Positions 36,994 to 45,934 are shown, numbered from the stretch's first letter. The stretch: 46,890 nucleotides of DNA from Alphaproteobacteria bacterium (GCA_019749915.1 JAIEPE010000046.1:1-46890), one strand, 5' to 3'. Numbers and translations are program-made. The notes: a model not told the origin generated them from the sequence alone.

Positions 36994-38200
36994 AACACTT
37001 ACCGCTGAAGATGTAACCATCCCTCAAGAAGGGAGCTATATCAAACGGGTTATACTGTCCTGTATGGTTGGAAATGCCCTCGAATGGTATGATTTTGCCC
37101 TATATGGGTATTTTGCAACGACCATCGGCTCCCTTTTCTTTCCAAAATTCAGCACTGTTGCTTCACTTTTAGCCACTTTTGGTATTTTCGCAGCAGGTTT
37201 TATTATGCGCCCCCTAGGAGGAGCTATTTTTGGTCATATAGGAGATAAAATTGGTCGTAAAAACGCGCTCCTGTGGTCAATCTATCTTATGGCTATTCCC
37301 ACGACTCTTATTTGCTTACTGCCCACCTATGAGCAGATAGGGTGGCTGGCACCCCTTCTTTTAACCTTTATTCGTTTAGCCCAAGGATTATCCATGGGTG
37401 GTGAGTTTACGGGATCCATGGTCTTTGTGGTCGAAAATGCCCAGCAGGGAAACCGGGGTCTTGATGGAAGTTGGGTCGTTTTTAGTCTGCTCATCGGGAT
37501 TTTGGTGGGCTCCGCAGTCGCAACGACGACCTGTTATCTGCTTTCTGAAGATTCACTGATGAGTTGGGGGTGGCGCATACCTTTTCTCATGAGTATGGTG
37601 GGTGGATTCATAGAATCGATTATGCGCCATACCTTGCGAGAGCCGGAAGAATTTACCCAAGCTAAAATTCATCACAAAGAACTCGCTGCGCCCGTTAAGA
37701 AGTCGTTCAAGCATCACGCCAAAACGATTGCTTATGTTGTTACCATCGAGCTTGCCCTTGCTATTAGCTTTTATCTCATCGTGACCTTTATTAACAACTT
37801 TCTGACCGCCTTTCTAGAAATGGATAAGGTCACAAGCCTCAGGATGACAAGTATCAGTATGATAGCCATGGGAATAGCTATTCTCTTTGGGGGGTGGCTT
37901 TCTGATAAAATCGGCCGCAAAGCGGTTCTTATTCCCAGTGGGCTGGGATTTGCCTTTTTTTCCTATCCGCTCTTCCTAGGCCTTGAAAGTAGCTTTGAAG
38001 GAGCCCTATTGGCTCAAATTGCTCTTTCCTTAATAATGGGCGTCTTCTTTGCCCCCTTTATTGCAACAAGTCTTATCCACCTAACAAACAATAATGCCGC
38101 ACCTGCTCTCTATTTAAGCGTGGCTTCAGTCATTTCTGTCATTGCTCTTTTCTTTATGAAAGATGGCTATCGGGAGAAAATTGAAGAGGCGTCTTCATGA
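36983..38200 (+). CDS. MFS transporter, metabolite:H+ symporter (MHS) family
   Basis: A 405-residue inner-membrane transporter of the MHS branch of the major facilitator superfamily (ProP, KgtP, ShiA relatives). Family signatures: GNALEWYDFALYGYFATTIG near the N-terminus, then GHIGDKIGRKNAL (loop 2-3 motif) and RLAQGLSMGGEFTGSMVFV. It has twelve predicted helices. These proteins import organic acids or osmolytes with protons. The substrate is unknown, but the next two genes (MmgE/PrpD and ComA-like) overlap it by four bases each and may use what it imports. ATG 36983 is preferred: GGGAAGG lies 6-12 bases upstream. Confidence 0.88.
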   Translation: MTSETLTAEDVTIPQEGSYIKRVILSCMVGNALEWYDFALYGYFATTIGSLFFPKFSTVASLLATFGIFAAGFIMRPLGGAIFGHIGDKIGRKNALLWSIYLMAIPTTLICLLPTYEQIGWLAPLLLTFIRLAQGLSMGGEFTGSMVFVVENAQQGNRGLDGSWVVFSLLIGILVGSAVATTTCYLLSEDSLMSWGWRIPFLMSMVGGFIESIMRHTLREPEEFTQAKIHHKELAAPVKKSFKHHAKTIAYVVTIELALAISFYLIVTFINNFLTAFLEMDKVTSLRMTSISMIAMGIAILFGGWLSDKIGRKAVLIPSGLGFAFFSYPLFLGLESSFEGALLAQIALSLIMGVFFAPFIATSLIHLTNNNAAPALYLSVASVISVIALFFMKDGYREKIEEASS

Positions 38201-39573
38201 CGGAAGTTCAAGAACTTGCTCAATTTGTCGTAACAAGAGATATAAATGACCTCTCTAAAGAAGTTATTGAGCAACTCAAAATTAGAATTCTCGACAGTTT
38301 AGGGTGCGCCATTGGCGCTCTTAAGGGAGAGCCCATTTGCTTGATCCGAGACCATATTGATGAGTTCGGGGGAAACCCCATAGCATGCCTTATCGGGGGT
38401 GGGAAAACGGCTCCTGATAGAGCTGCATTTTATAATGGTGCCTTGGTTCGATATTTGGATTTTATGGATAGCTATCTCGCTAAAGGCGAAACCTGCCACC
38501 CGAGCGATAACCTAGCACCCCTCTTAGCTGCAGCCGATTATGCCCATGTTGGAGGGAAGGAACTCCTCACTGCCTTAGCCATGGCTTACCAAATCCAATG
38601 TCGGCTTTGTGATGAAGCTCCCGTGCGTGCAAAAGGTTTTGATCATACCACCCAAGGGGCTTATGCCATCGCTGCAGGTGTGTCAAAAGTCTTACGCTTA
38701 GATCAGGAAAAAACAGCCAATGCTATTGCCATTAGTGGGACTTCCAATATTGCTCTTAGAGTTGCGCGTACAGGCTCTCTCTCCCATTGGAAGGGACTGG
38801 CCTATCCCAATACGGCTTACATTGCCACCCATGCTGCTTTCCTCGCTCGTCGTGGCATTACAGGTCCTCTTGAAGTCTTTGAAGGAAACAAGGGGTTTAA
38901 GGAAACCATCTCTGGGCCCTTTACAATTGATTGGCCTAAGGAAGATCTGGAAAGGGTGAACCGAACAATCGTCAAAAAATATAACGCCGAGATCCATTCC
39001 CAATCTGCGATTGAAGGCACCCTTGAATTAAGAGCCCAACATGGATTCAGTGGAAATGAAGTTGAAGCAGTGGAAATCGATATTTTCGACGTTGCGTATC
39101 ATATCATTGGAGGCGGTGAGGAAGGGGATAAGAAAAGCGTCCGTACAAAAGAAGAAGCGGATCATAGTCTTCCCTATATGGTGGCTGTGGCTCTTCTTGA
39201 TGGGGAACTTTTACCCCAACAATATGCGCCTCAGCGCATCAAAAAGGATGATGTGCAAAATCTGTTACAACGGGTTACGGTGAGAGAAAATCCTTCCCTC
39301 TCCGCAAGGTTTCCCAGTGAACTTCCTTGCAACGTAAAGATCCAGCTGAAAGATGGTCAAACCTTTAGAATTGAGAAAAAAGATTACGAAGGATTTTTTA
39401 CCCGCCCTTTTTCTTGGGAAGACATTACCAAAAAATTTCATCAACTCGCAGAGCCATTTGCCTCAAAAGAAATTCGCAATAAAATTGTACAAATTGTCCA
39501 TCATATAGAAACTGTAAAAATAGAAGATTTAACCAACCTTTTCAGCCAAATTAACCAGGAGAAAAAATCATGA
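38197..39573 (+). CDS. MmgE/PrpD family protein
   Basis: The 458-residue protein belongs to the MmgE/PrpD superfamily, which includes 2-methylcitrate dehydratase and cis-aconitate decarboxylase. Family hallmarks seen are ILDSLGCAIGAL, ALVRYLDFMDSYLAKGETCH followed by PSDNLAPLLAAADY, GFDHTTQGAYAIAAG, SHWKGLAYPNTAYIA, and KKYNAEIHSQSAIEG. These carry the conserved His, Lys and Tyr/Asp active-site positions. Which reaction it catalyses (dehydration, decarboxylation, isomerisation or another) cannot be read from the sequence. It starts inside the transporter gene (4-base overlap) and ends overlapping the ComA-like gene by 4 bases, implying tight coupling. No prpB, prpC or acnD is nearby, so the methylcitrate cycle is unlikely. 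Confidence 0.85.
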   Translation: MTEVQELAQFVVTRDINDLSKEVIEQLKIRILDSLGCAIGALKGEPICLIRDHIDEFGGNPIACLIGGGKTAPDRAAFYNGALVRYLDFMDSYLAKGETCHPSDNLAPLLAAADYAHVGGKELLTALAMAYQIQCRLCDEAPVRAKGFDHTTQGAYAIAAGVSKVLRLDQEKTANAIAISGTSNIALRVARTGSLSHWKGLAYPNTAYIATHAAFLARRGITGPLEVFEGNKGFKETISGPFTIDWPKEDLERVNRTIVKKYNAEIHSQSAIEGTLELRAQHGFSGNEVEAVEIDIFDVAYHIIGGGEEGDKKSVRTKEEADHSLPYMVAVALLDGELLPQQYAPQRIKKDDVQNLLQRVTVRENPSLSARFPSELPCNVKIQLKDGQTFRIEKKDYEGFFTRPFSWEDITKKFHQLAEPFASKEIRNKIVQIVHHIETVKIEDLTNLFSQINQEKKS

Positions 39574-40388
39574 GTGAACGTGCCTTTTCCTTTATACCAC
39601 TAAATTCCCGCCAAGGAAAACCCCGTACCCAAGGGGTGACGGAAATTCGTGGACCCTACTATTCCGTAATGGGAATCCGCTATCTCACAGATATTTTAGA
39701 AACCATGGGCAAATACGTTGATGGATTGAAATTTGCTGGTGGATCTTTTGCGCTCATGCCAAGAGATGAGGTTAAGAAGATGATCGACCTTGCCCATAAG
39801 TATGACGTGTATGTTTCAACAGGAGGGTGGATTGAACATATTATCAGACATAGACCAGAAGATGTTGAGAAATATATGAAGGAAGTCCACGCTCTTGGTT
39901 TTGATGTCATTGAAATCTCAGCAGGATTCATCAGCTTACCCGTGGATGATATGGTTCGCTTAGTTGAAAAAGCTCAAAAAATTGGCCTTAAAGCAAAGCC
40001 AGAAGTCGGCATCCAATTTGGAGCGGGAGGAGACACCCCTCCAGAAATCCTTGAAGCTGAAGGTACTCGAGACGTGCAATGGGCCATCAACCTTGCTCAA
40101 CGATGCCTCGATGCTGGAGCCTACATGATTATGATCGAATCGGAGGGTATTACGGAAGATGTAAAAGTCTGGAAAACGGATGTCGCTGCCAGGATTATCA
40201 ATAGCCTTGGCTTAGAAAAGGTCATGTTTGAGGCGGCAGATCCAAAGGTTTTTGAATGGTACATCAAGAACTACGGCCTAGATGTGAACCTTTTTGTTGA
40301 TCATAGCCAAATTGTCCAATTAGAATGCCTCCGCTCTGGCATTTGGGGGACAAAAAATACCTGGGGTCGAATTTGTTCCTATCGGTAA
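39570..40388 (+). CDS. Phosphosulfolactate synthase-like (ComA/HSA32 family) protein
   Basis: This 272-residue TIM-barrel protein is in the ComA family. Archaeal ComA adds sulfite to phosphoenolpyruvate, the first step of coenzyme M synthesis; plant relatives (HSA32) have other roles. Signatures: GKYVDGLKFAGGSFALMPRD, YVSTGGWIEHIIRHRPEDVE, KPEVGIQFGAGGDTPPEILE, MIMIESEGITEDVKVW and VDHSQIVQLECLRSGIWG. The barrel is complete. Coenzyme M biosynthesis genes (comBCDE) are not nearby, so the product is unlikely to be coenzyme M itself. It is four-base-overlapped with MmgE/PrpD. A C-C or C-S bond-forming step on an enol acid is the best guess. Confidence 0.83.
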   Translation: MSERAFSFIPLNSRQGKPRTQGVTEIRGPYYSVMGIRYLTDILETMGKYVDGLKFAGGSFALMPRDEVKKMIDLAHKYDVYVSTGGWIEHIIRHRPEDVEKYMKEVHALGFDVIEISAGFISLPVDDMVRLVEKAQKIGLKAKPEVGIQFGAGGDTPPEILEAEGTRDVQWAINLAQRCLDAGAYMIMIESEGITEDVKVWKTDVAARIINSLGLEKVMFEAADPKVFEWYIKNYGLDVNLFVDHSQIVQLECLRSGIWGTKNTWGRICSYR

Positions 40389-40411
40389 ATATCTAAGTAG
40401 AAAAAAGAAAA

Positions 40412-41641
40412 ATGACTATAACAACAGAAAAAATTTCTTTTCACGGGGCGCTTGGCAATACTCTATCTGCACGGCTAGATAGCCCTCAGGGAGAAATTAA
40501 GGCATATGCTCTTTTTGTTCATTGTTTTACCTGCTCAAAGGATTTTTTAGCAGCCAGCCATATTTCTTCTGCTCTTACGGAGAAAGGTATTGCTGTTTTG
40601 AGATTCGATTTTACAGGTCTAGGTAGCAGTGAGGGTGAATTTAGTAATACCAATTTTTCTTCAAATATCGAAGACATAAAAGCGGCTATAGATTTTTTAA
40701 AATCAAAAGATAAATCTCCTCAAATTTTAATTGGTCATAGTTTGGGAGGATCGGCTGTGCTTCGTGCTGCTGAATCCGTTCCAGATCTTAAGGCTCTCGT
40801 AACGATTAATGCACCTAGCGATCCAAGCCATCTCCGCCATTTGTTGAAAAACTCCCTTCCAGAGATTGAGGCACAAGGATATGCTAAGGTGGTTTTGGCT
40901 GGTCGAGAATTCCAGATACAAAAACAATTTATTGATGATTTGGAAAAACATAAGTCACTTTCCTATCTTAAAGACATTGGAGCGGCCCTCTTAATCTTTC
41001 ATAGTCCTCAAGATACAATTGTGGATGTGGATAATGCGAAAATGATTTTTACAGCTGCCCATCACCCAAAAAACTTTATTTCCTTCTATGAAGCGGATCA
41101 TCTGTTAACCCGACCTGCTGATGCTACTTATGTAGCCGATATCATCAAAAGTTGGGTAGACCGATATTTACCTGAAGAGAAAAAGTCAGGACCAAGCGAA
41201 AGAAAAAATAACGAAGTCATTGTCACCGAAATGGGAGATGGCAAATTTACTCAGCTTATTCAGGTTGGAGAACATACGTTAATGGCAGATGAGTCTCTAG
41301 AGATTGGGGGAAATAATAAAGGACCCAGTCCCTATGATTTCATTTTAGCAGGGCTTGGTGCTTGTACCTCCATGACGATAAGGATGTATGCTGATCGCAA
41401 AAAGATCCCTCTAGAAGGCATCAACGTGACCTTAGCTCATCAAAAAGTTTACAATGAAGATTTAACAAATTGTGTAGATAAAAATGAAAGATTGGATTTA
41501 ATTGAGCGTGTTCTCTTTTTAGAAGGAGACCTCACTTTTGAACAAAAAGAAGACCTGGTCCGAATTGCTGAAAAGTGTCCCGTTCATAAAACACTCACCC
41601 AATCTTCTATTATTAAAACAATGTTAAAGGTTGAACTTTGA
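40412..41641 (+). CDS. Alpha/beta hydrolase fused to an OsmC-like domain
   Basis: The 409-residue protein has two domains. Residues 1-250 are an alpha/beta hydrolase: nucleophile elbow GHSLGGSA, a PQDTIVD acid region and a His near EADHLL. Residues 265-409 are OsmC-like, with the catalytic cysteines of the family in LGAGTSMTIR-type context (here AGLGACTSMTIRMYADRKKI) and VRIAEKCPVHKTL. OsmC proteins reduce organic hydroperoxides. The fusion is a recognised architecture, found in several proteobacteria. It is 23 bases after the ComA-like gene, with its own start. It may repair oxidised or esterified lipids, but the substrate is unknown. Confidence 0.87.
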   Translation: MTITTEKISFHGALGNTLSARLDSPQGEIKAYALFVHCFTCSKDFLAASHISSALTEKGIAVLRFDFTGLGSSEGEFSNTNFSSNIEDIKAAIDFLKSKDKSPQILIGHSLGGSAVLRAAESVPDLKALVTINAPSDPSHLRHLLKNSLPEIEAQGYAKVVLAGREFQIQKQFIDDLEKHKSLSYLKDIGAALLIFHSPQDTIVDVDNAKMIFTAAHHPKNFISFYEADHLLTRPADATYVADIIKSWVDRYLPEEKKSGPSERKNNEVIVTEMGDGKFTQLIQVGEHTLMADESLEIGGNNKGPSPYDFILAGLGACTSMTIRMYADRKKIPLEGINVTLAHQKVYNEDLTNCVDKNERLDLIERVLFLEGDLTFEQKEDLVRIAEKCPVHKTLTQSSIIKTMLKVEL

Positions 41642-41811
41642 TGAAACAGAGCACCCCTTTATGGAACCCTTCTCTCTCTACAGGACTTTACTATTATCAG
41701 AGGAACAAAGCAAAAACGCTTAGGATTCCGGGGCAAGTCCCAGTGAAAAATTCGGACAACAAAAATAAATTTATTGTCCCTGTGAGTATTTCATTAAAGA
41801 TTATTATGTAG
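41641..41811 (+). CDS. Possible small ORF of 56 residues
   Basis: An ATG overlaps the hydrolase-OsmC stop codon (TGATG arrangement) and opens a 56-codon frame ending TAG at 41811. The product, MKQSTPLWNPSLSTGLYYYQ and onward, is basic and has no recognisable motif, signal peptide or membrane helix. The overlap would allow translational coupling, but no independent evidence supports expression. It could be a degenerate remnant. Confidence 0.28.
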   Translation: MKQSTPLWNPSLSTGLYYYQRNKAKTLRIPGQVPVKNSDNKNKFIVPVSISLKIIM

Positions 41812-41823
41812 GGATGTGCGAAC

Positions 41824-42039
41824 ATGAATAAAAAGATAATTTACATTTTTATGGTTTTCCCTCTCTTTCTGGGTGGATGTGTAAACGTTGAACCCTGGGA
41901 GCGAGAAAATCTGGCTAAAGGGAACATGCAACTAGTCCCCGAGGCGTTGCGCAATGCCTTTACAGATCATGTGAATTTCAGTCGGGAAGGAACAGAAGGG
42001 GGGTATGGTCTCTCAGGCGGGGGATGTGGCTGCAACTAA
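41824..42039 (+). CDS. DUF4266 small lipoprotein
   Basis: A 71-residue secreted lipoprotein. The signal peptide (MNKKIIYIFMVFPLFLGGC) ends in the lipobox LGGC, so the mature protein is anchored by Cys19. The rest matches DUF4266: VEPWERENLAKGNMQLVP, then VNFSREGTEGG and the cysteine-rich end SGGGCGCN. DUF4266 genes usually sit beside DUF3570, an ApbE-like FMN transferase and a thioredoxin-like gene, but none is here. It lies 87 bases from traA and faces the same way as the hydrolase gene. Function unknown. Confidence 0.8.
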   Translation: MNKKIIYIFMVFPLFLGGCVNVEPWERENLAKGNMQLVPEALRNAFTDHVNFSREGTEGGYGLSGGGCGCN

Positions 42040-42126
42040 TTTGAAAAAAACAGATTTGTTTTACGAATAGTGTAAATTGTCTACCTCAGGCTGTTTTTAA
42101 CGTCCATATAGGAGCAGGCTATATAA

Positions 42127-45100
42127 TCACAACGACATCCCACCTCGATCCATTTCTCTTATTTTTTGTTGCAGTTGCTTTTCTTGAGCGAGTTGTTTAA
42201 TAGTCTGGCTCATTTCGGGATCGATTTTTTGTATGTGTTCATACACTTCCTTGTTTTTGTAAAGAGATTTGCTGAGGTCGGCCCGCTCTTTCTCTAAGTC
42301 AGAATCGTATTTCTTCTCCAGCTCATAGTTAAGATCTTTGAACCGATAATAATGGGACAAACCGTTTTTAAGACTCTCTTGCCGTCTTTGCTCTTGTTGG
42401 GCTTGCAATTTAAGAGCTGCCTCTTTAGCTTGCAGGGCCTGCGCGTGAGCATCGTGTTTAGCCTTTTTGATGTCTTGGAGATCACATAAAAACTTTATAG
42501 TCTTATCGGGATCTTCAAAGGCAGCCTTGCGAGCGAGGTTCTTTGCTTTATCGGACATATAGCTTAAAAGTGGAGACTGGAGCGCCTGCTCAACTGTTTC
42601 CATCTTCTGCTCAAACACTTGTCTGTAAGGCTCGCTCTTTTCTTTCCAGTACTCAATGGAAGCAGCTTCTCCTTGAGTTTTGAGGCCTTTTGCATAGACC
42701 CGTTTGTAAAAGTCAGCCTCATGAAAGGCCGGATGTTTCATATCTCCCTGTACATCGTGGACGGTTTTGATCTCGGTACGTAGAGAAACAGGCCCCTTTT
42801 GAAGAATCTCCTGCGCCCTGGCTTCTTCTCGAACCGTTTCCGGCTTTAACAAAATAGACTTCTCTGAAGTTCGCCCTAGAAAATAATCGGCAACGTTTTT
42901 AAAGGCCTGTTTGGAGACGGCACCCATGGCATGAAGCTCATCCCCGAGACGAGTAAAGAGTTTCGTGAGAAGTCGGTCTTCCTCTTTCATAAGTTTAGCG
43001 AGAGAATTGGCATCCAAATAATCAGCTGCACCCAGTTTTTCCCCTGATTTAGAGAGAACAGATGGAAGTTTTTCGTCTCTCCAGAAGTCTAAGGTGCTGC
43101 CATAAACTTGTACAGAATCCCGGTGACGGGTCATGGCCACATAGGTCAGGTTTTGCGTCATCTCATGAGAAGCCAGAAGGAAACTTTTATCCACCGTTGT
43201 CCCTTGAGATTTATGAATAGTCACGGCCCATCCTTGATCAAAATAAGGATTGAGATTGGGCGCAAAGGAAACCTTTTGATCATCTGCGATCTTAACCTCA
43301 ATTTTTTGCGCATTAATCTCCGTAATAGTGCCGATGGTGCCATTCTTAACGCCAAGACCCGCATTGTTACGAGCAAAGACGAGCTTGTCTCCCTTTGAGA
43401 AAACCCGCTCTTCCTTAAAGATTTTCTTGCGGCCAAAATCGTCCTCCACCTCTCGGTGAATGGTGTGAGCAAAGTCTTTTTTATCAAGAACACCTACTTC
43501 CTTTAGGTAAGTGCGTGCCTGGACGTTAAGATCTCGCACATCCCGGTTACTGTAAGCCATCATGAGGAGGCTCTTCTCAGGAGAGTCTTGAAGATTTTGC
43601 TTCCAATCTTCAATCATGGCTGCTTTGGCACCGCTTCTGACCTCAATGGTTTGACCGGGAAGTTTCTCAAGACCTATAAGGTGACCAAGTCCCTTCTCCT
43701 TAAGAATGGAAGCAGCCTCATCATATTGCAACTTTTTAGTTTGTTTTTTGTTCACAAAAAGCCGTGCCATTTCCAGAGGGTCAATGTTTCGGGACTCAAG
43801 AACAGGCTTATACACCTCAGGGTTTGCTAAGATTTCTTTACCAGCTGTTTTTTGACACTCTTTCCATTTCAAAAACAGGTCGTAATCTTCATGCTGAGAA
43901 GCAAGAGAAGGCTCCGTAGGGTAACTACCCTTGACCTCTCGCATGATTTCCCGGAAGATCAGCCCTGACGCTCTTGCAGCCATCTCATAGCGAGTGACGA
44001 CGTCAGTAGGAATATGCTCATCTACAAGATGAACATGGCCTTTGTCCTGATAGGTCTGAATGGCTTTTTGTGATTCTTGTTGTCCAAATAAGACGGTCGC
44101 TTCTTTTTGCCAGTCTTCCTTTTGGCGGACGATTTCTTCAAGGCGAGAAACACCCACCCTTTCTGTAACTAAACGAAAAGCAGGTCCTGCTTCCACGGGC
44201 TGGAGCTGAGCCCCATCTCCCACCACAACGGCCTTAATCCCTAAGGTTTGAACAGCACCTAAAAATTTATCAAATCGCTCCACATCCACCATACCCGCTT
44301 CATCAAGGATAAAAATACTGCGCTCATTATACTGGCACCTTCCTTCCTCAAAGGACTTAAGAAACTTATGTAAGGTTTGAGATTTAATCCCACTGCCTTC
44401 AAGATTCTGCGCCGCTCTTCCCGTAGGCGCCAGGCCATACACCTTATAGCCAGCATCTTCCCAAATGTCGTGGCAGGCCTCCAAGGCCGTTGTTTTACCG
44501 GCGCCTGCATAGCCCACAATGCACTTGAGCTGCCCCTCATCCACCAAATGACGAATGGCCTGCTCTTGCCCCTCGCTCAGAGTATGACCTTCTTGGGCTA
44601 ATCCTGTCTTTAAACGCTCTAAGCCGTCTTCAAGAGAGGCGGAAGAAACCGAATGAGATTCATGACCCGCCAACATTTCAGCTGTTCCAACGAGCTTTTT
44701 TTCAGCTTTGAGCATGGTATGGGTGGTGTAGATTGCTTGCTCCCCATTGCCTTTTAACAAAATCAATTCTTTTGAATTCTGAAGTCGGGCATCTAACCTC
44801 TGGAAAAGAGTGCTATCATCAACGTACCGCCCCAAAATCTTCTGCACATCTCCCCACATAAAGGTCGCATGATGGCGGGTAACAATATCAAGGACTGTCT
44901 CTGGACGCCTCATAATCCTATAAAGATTACGAAGTTGAACTTCTCGAAAGGCTTGCGTTCGTTTTGTGGTAGGTGTTGATGCAACAAATCCCCCAATGTC
45001 TTCTGCATTCTCTTGATTCTTTGACAATGAACAACCTTCAATGCCGTCTGTCCGCTTTTCTTGCTCATTCACTCCTTTGCCCAATTTGACCTGAGGCTCA

Positions 45101-45753
45101 ATATCTAATCCCTGATCCTTATAGGACCGATGATCAAGGGTAATATCAAATCCATGCATTTTAAGATGAAAGCTGGCATATTGAGCCCATTGCTCGCGCC
45201 ACACTTCATGAACCTCCCGTGTATTCCAGTCGCGATTCTTTTTAGAGACGAGTCCTTGAGACGAGTTTCCTTCCACAAGTTCGCGCGTTAAAAAAAATGT
45301 GTGACAGTGGGGATTAAGTTCACCCGTTTCCTCACAGGTTTCTACATGAAAGCTTTGAATAGCGAGCATTCCTAAACCACAGAACTGATCTTGCACATAT
45401 TCTTGAGCCAAGGCCTTTCTTTGCTCATAGGTCAATTCCCGGGGAAGAGAAAACTCAATCTCACGATAAACTTGGGCATCAACGCGCTTTTCGGCAGCAT
45501 TGGCTATATTAGAAAGGAGCTGAATCCCTTTCTCGCGATCTGTTGAGACAAGCTGTTGAATTTCTTTGGCCCAGGCGGGCGCATTCTCAGGAAGCAAAAT
45601 CTGCACGTCTTGGACGGACTTATCCTGAAAATCAAAAACCTCGCCCGTATTCGGATCTGTAATCTGTATTCCTGAAATGTACGCAATGGTCTTTACAGGA
45701 TTGCCCCCGTTGCTGCGTCCAATCATGCGAGTGGTGTGGTGGTATATGGCCAT
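42127..45753 (-). CDS. traA: Ti-type conjugative relaxase/helicase TraA
   Basis: The 1208-residue protein joins an N-terminal MobA/MobL (MOBQ) relaxase to a RecD/TraI-like helicase. The likely catalytic Tyr25 is in VKTIAYISG, and the metal-binding histidines are in FHVE (His136) and NPHCHTFFL (His149, His151). The helicase has Walker A VGYAGAGKTT (about residues 411-420), Walker B FILDEAGMVD and later IHKSQGTT and VAMTRHRDSVQVYG. A basic coiled tail of about 250 residues follows. It nicks oriT and unwinds the transferred strand. It is divergent from traC and traD across an oriT-like gap, the arrangement in Ti plasmids. No clear Shine-Dalgarno precedes the ATG. Confidence 0.9.
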   Translation of the reverse strand: MAIYHHTTRMIGRSNGGNPVKTIAYISGIQITDPNTGEVFDFQDKSVQDVQILLPENAPAWAKEIQQLVSTDREKGIQLLSNIANAAEKRVDAQVYREIEFSLPRELTYEQRKALAQEYVQDQFCGLGMLAIQSFHVETCEETGELNPHCHTFFLTRELVEGNSSQGLVSKKNRDWNTREVHEVWREQWAQYASFHLKMHGFDITLDHRSYKDQGLDIEPQVKLGKGVNEQEKRTDGIEGCSLSKNQENAEDIGGFVASTPTTKRTQAFREVQLRNLYRIMRRPETVLDIVTRHHATFMWGDVQKILGRYVDDSTLFQRLDARLQNSKELILLKGNGEQAIYTTHTMLKAEKKLVGTAEMLAGHESHSVSSASLEDGLERLKTGLAQEGHTLSEGQEQAIRHLVDEGQLKCIVGYAGAGKTTALEACHDIWEDAGYKVYGLAPTGRAAQNLEGSGIKSQTLHKFLKSFEEGRCQYNERSIFILDEAGMVDVERFDKFLGAVQTLGIKAVVVGDGAQLQPVEAGPAFRLVTERVGVSRLEEIVRQKEDWQKEATVLFGQQESQKAIQTYQDKGHVHLVDEHIPTDVVTRYEMAARASGLIFREIMREVKGSYPTEPSLASQHEDYDLFLKWKECQKTAGKEILANPEVYKPVLESRNIDPLEMARLFVNKKQTKKLQYDEAASILKEKGLGHLIGLEKLPGQTIEVRSGAKAAMIEDWKQNLQDSPEKSLLMMAYSNRDVRDLNVQARTYLKEVGVLDKKDFAHTIHREVEDDFGRKKIFKEERVFSKGDKLVFARNNAGLGVKNGTIGTITEINAQKIEVKIADDQKVSFAPNLNPYFDQGWAVTIHKSQGTTVDKSFLLASHEMTQNLTYVAMTRHRDSVQVYGSTLDFWRDEKLPSVLSKSGEKLGAADYLDANSLAKLMKEEDRLLTKLFTRLGDELHAMGAVSKQAFKNVADYFLGRTSEKSILLKPETVREEARAQEILQKGPVSLRTEIKTVHDVQGDMKHPAFHEADFYKRVYAKGLKTQGEAASIEYWKEKSEPYRQVFEQKMETVEQALQSPLLSYMSDKAKNLARKAAFEDPDKTIKFLCDLQDIKKAKHDAHAQALQAKEAALKLQAQQEQRRQESLKNGLSHYYRFKDLNYELEKKYDSDLEKERADLSKSLYKNKEVYEHIQKIDPEMSQTIKQLAQEKQLQQKIREMDRGGMSL

Positions 45754-45794
45754 AGAGTATTTTTTGCTTATTTTGTTTATATTATTTGTAGAGA

Positions 45795-45860
45795 AGTCGT
45801 CGTTGCGTGCAACAGAGCGCGGTTATATTTATATAACGTATCAGCGCGCCTAGCAAGATT
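45795..45860. other. oriT: Candidate oriT
   Basis: The gap between divergent traA and traC has two inverted repeats, GTTGC-GT-GCAAC (45802-45813) and GTTATAT-TT-ATATAAC (45822-45837), followed by GCGCGCCTAG (45844-45853). Ti-type oriT also has inverted repeats beside AT-rich sequence and a GCGCCC-containing nick region and lies in the same gap. The match is to layout and a short core only; the nick site is not proven. Confidence 0.45.
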
Positions 45861-45912
45861 TAAAAATAATCTTACAGCGGACTGACTTATATTTTTGTGT
45901 TTTTTGTTGTTT

Positions 45913-45934
45913 TATAATATGTTAGATCTAACAT
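45913..45934 (+). promoter_or_regulatory. Perfect palindrome at a -10 upstream of traC, tra-box-like
   Basis: TATAAT (45913-45918) is followed immediately by ATGTTAGATCTAACAT (45919-45934), a perfect 16-base palindrome. The Ti-plasmid tra box, bound by TraR, is an 18-base palindrome ATGTGCAGATCTGCACAT at the same divergent traA/traC position. The outer ATGT/ACAT and core AGATCT are shared; the total length is two bases shorter. A regulator binding here could block or activate traCD. The rest of 45935-46038 is AT-rich with no other element recognised. Confidence 0.45.

Noticed and set aside
38197-39573. 2-methylcitrate dehydratase (PrpD) of the propionate pathway
   Set aside because: The superfamily match is good, but prpB, prpC and acnD are absent and the partner gene is ComA-like, so the specific name is not supported.
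45802-45934. Palindromes near traA as part of a CRISPR array or replication origin
   Set aside because: There is no regularly spaced repeat series, iteron set or replication initiator gene; the context is transfer genes.
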